Origin: Kiritimatiellia bacterium
GTDB taxonomy: Bacteria > Verrucomicrobiota > Kiritimatiellia > SLAD01
Assembly: GCA_007128275.1 (NCBI GenBank)
Contig: SKXR01000114.1
Span: 1 to 6,586, forward strand
DNA length: 6,586 bases
Direction: 5' to 3'
Shown: piece by piece, positions 5,921 through 6,586 of the stretch
How positions within the stretch are numbered: the first letter of the stretch is position 1
How the letters are laid out: every line of letters begins with the position of its first letter
Position numbers and translations under genes: made by a program
Notes under the pieces: model-generated
Seen by the model: the letters and a program-made list of their open reading frames with translations, nothing else
Database searches by the model: none
Told to the model about the DNA's origin: nothing

Positions 5921-5952
5921 CACCCCTCGGTCCCCTCCAAGGAGGGGAGGTG
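5921..5952. repeat. GC-rich palindrome (CCCCTCC/GGAGGGG type)
   Basis: TCCCCTCC (5931-5938) and GGAGGGGA (5941-5948) form a perfect 8-bp stem around AA. Outer bases CACC (5921-5924) and GGTG (5949-5952) add a second imperfect stem across a bulge. There is no T-run on either side. It looks like a dispersed extragenic palindrome, and I recall similar CCCCTCCAAGGAGGGG elements from other genomes. It sits 87 nt beyond the ctaA stop and may still serve as a 3'-end stabiliser for that mRNA. Confidence 0.6.
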
Positions 5953-6004
5953 TGCTTGATCAGGCGCCATTCTTTCTCCGTCCCTAAGCCCTCCTGTCCC
6001 TCTG

Positions 6005-6041
6005 CTCCGCGTCTTTGCGATCCTTTGCGCCCTTTGCGTTA
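6005..6041 (-). repeat. GCAAAG-type tandem repeat element at the ctaA 3' end
   Basis: On the minus strand, GCAAAG occurs three times (6032-6037, 6023-6028, 6013-6018) at spacings of 9 and 10 bp. The sequence starts TTAACGCAAAG and grades into CGCGGAGCAGAG. The first bases include the TAA stop codon of ctaA (6039-6041). From memory, elements of the form AACGCAAAG...CGCAAAG are common between genes in Verrucomicrobiota, Deltaproteobacteria-like and Chloroflexota genomes, but no function is established to my knowledge. Confidence 0.6.
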
Positions 6042-6586
6042 ACATCTTCCGAGATGCGCGTGCCGTACAAACAACAGGGCGAGAAACTGGATCGACGTCA
6101 TCAAGGCCGCGATGACCAGGTGGAAGATCTGCAGAGCAGGTGGCAGGGACAGGTACACCAAGCCGGCACCCAACAGAATTTGCAGGACGACGGCGGAATT
6201 GTTTAATGCCGCAAGATCGCGTAGCGGACCGGGCTCCGTGCGATTTTTTGTTGCGCGGTAGAAGGCGATCGACAACCCCAGTACCAGCCACGAGAAGCTT
6301 CGATGCACCAAGTCGAGCGCGCCGACTTCGGCAATCCAGTCGCCGCGCGGCAGGGCGGGATGCATCGCGCTGATCTCCGACAGCGCTTCCCGGATTTGGG
6401 TGCCGAGCACAACCTGCAGGATCGTTACGACAATCAACGCGCTCAACCATAGGGTCAGACGTGTACGCGTCTGGGGGGAAATCGCGATCTGCAGGCGTTC
6501 GCGCATGGCGCGGTATGCGGTGAACAACAGTATATTCAGAATCAGGACCGCGACCACCATGTGCACGCTGATCATCCAGCCTTCCA
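6039..6586 (-). CDS. ctaA: Heme A synthase, COX15/CtaA family (5'-truncated by window)
   Basis: This membrane enzyme oxidises the C8 methyl group of heme O to a formyl group, making heme A for aa3-type cytochrome oxidases. About 181 residues are visible, read from the window's right edge to TAA at 6039-6041. The full family length is about 300-330, so the N-terminal part lies beyond the window. Five hydrophobic helices can be seen. They match helices 4 to 8 of the eight-helix fold. Heme-ligand histidines occur in VHMVVAVL (helix 4), DLVHRSFSWLV (helix 6) and IFHLVIAAL (helix 8), exactly the alternating positions expected. The segment LQVVLGTQIRE on helix 5 is also typical. An ATG at 6573-6575 is internal, because the open frame and the family alignment continue upstream (EGW before it). 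The C-terminus FVRHAHLGRC ends against a repeat element. The next minus-strand gene is 289 nt away and unrelated. Confidence 0.88.
   Translation of the reverse strand, partial: EGWMISVHMVVAVLILNILLFTAYRAMRERLQIAISPQTRTRLTLWLSALIVVTILQVVLGTQIREALSEISAMHPALPRGDWIAEVGALDLVHRSFSWLVLGLSIAFYRATKNRTEPGPLRDLAALNNSAVVLQILLGAGLVYLSLPPALQIFHLVIAALMTSIQFLALLFVRHAHLGRC

Larger units (their letters stand above)
5750..6038. other. Intergenic region between ctaA and the beta-helix gene
   Basis: This 289-nt stretch holds no gene that I can support. Longer open frames crossing it do not resemble known proteins. It contains, from ctaA outward, the GCAAAG repeats, the CCCCTCC palindrome, the AT-rich inverted repeat and the purine-rich tandem repeat, all listed separately. 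Neither a clear promoter for the beta-helix gene nor a clear terminator for ctaA is visible. Confidence 0.6.

Noticed and set aside
5911..6450. 179-residue minus-strand open frame overlapping ctaA
   Set aside because: It is in a different frame from the clear COX15/CtaA helices and histidines and runs through repeat DNA. Arg-rich without motifs.

Overview
The window is about 6.6 kb of fairly GC-rich bacterial DNA. It fits a member of the PVC group (Verrucomicrobiota, Kiritimatiellota or Planctomycetota), but this is inferred rather than proven. Two clues support it. One is a secreted right-handed beta-helix protein with the N-terminal signature EPRIPIS...PGSYYLTGDL, a type I associate with those phyla. 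The other is a set of GC-rich palindromic repeats of the GGCTCGGCGGGA type. A heme A synthase implies an organism with an aa3-type terminal oxidase.

Layout. Positions 1-641 (+) hold the 3' part of cysQ, a PAP phosphatase. Positions 779-1332 (+) hold a two-gene toxin-antitoxin module: a ribbon-helix-helix antitoxin and a MazF/PemK-like toxin that overlap by 4 nt. A strong-looking promoter (743-772) sits directly against the antitoxin start codon. Positions 1343-2248 (+) are cysD and 2248-4173 (+) are a fused cysN-cysC. Positions 4174-4405 are a convergent intergenic region filled with hairpins. Positions 4406-5749 (-) encode the secreted beta-helix protein. Positions 5750-6038 are an intergenic region with three separate repeat structures. 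Positions 6039-6586 (-) are the 3' half of ctaA/COX15.

How the genes work together. CysD and the CysN half of CysNC form ATP sulfurylase, which makes APS from sulfate and ATP using GTP hydrolysis. The CysC half phosphorylates APS to PAPS. CysQ removes the PAP left after PAPS is used. This is a sulfate-activation cluster, and no PAPS reductase or sulfotransferase is visible to show whether the PAPS feeds cysteine synthesis or sulfation of glycans. The toxin-antitoxin pair sits inside this cluster, in the same direction, and ends only 10 nt before cysD, so cysDNC may be read from the toxin-antitoxin promoter. The minus-strand genes (ctaA, then the beta-helix gene) are not functionally linked to it.

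I see no wholly new system. The points most worth a second look are: (1) the TA module inserted in the cys cluster; (2) promoter geometry that predicts a leaderless mRNA; (3) a 36-bp palindromic repeat exactly 12 codons long sitting in frame within cysQ, with a related copy in the cysNC/beta-helix intergenic region; and (4) a GCAAAG-type repeat that abuts and seems to supply the ctaA stop codon. I found no tRNA, rRNA, CRISPR array, insertion sequence or replication origin.
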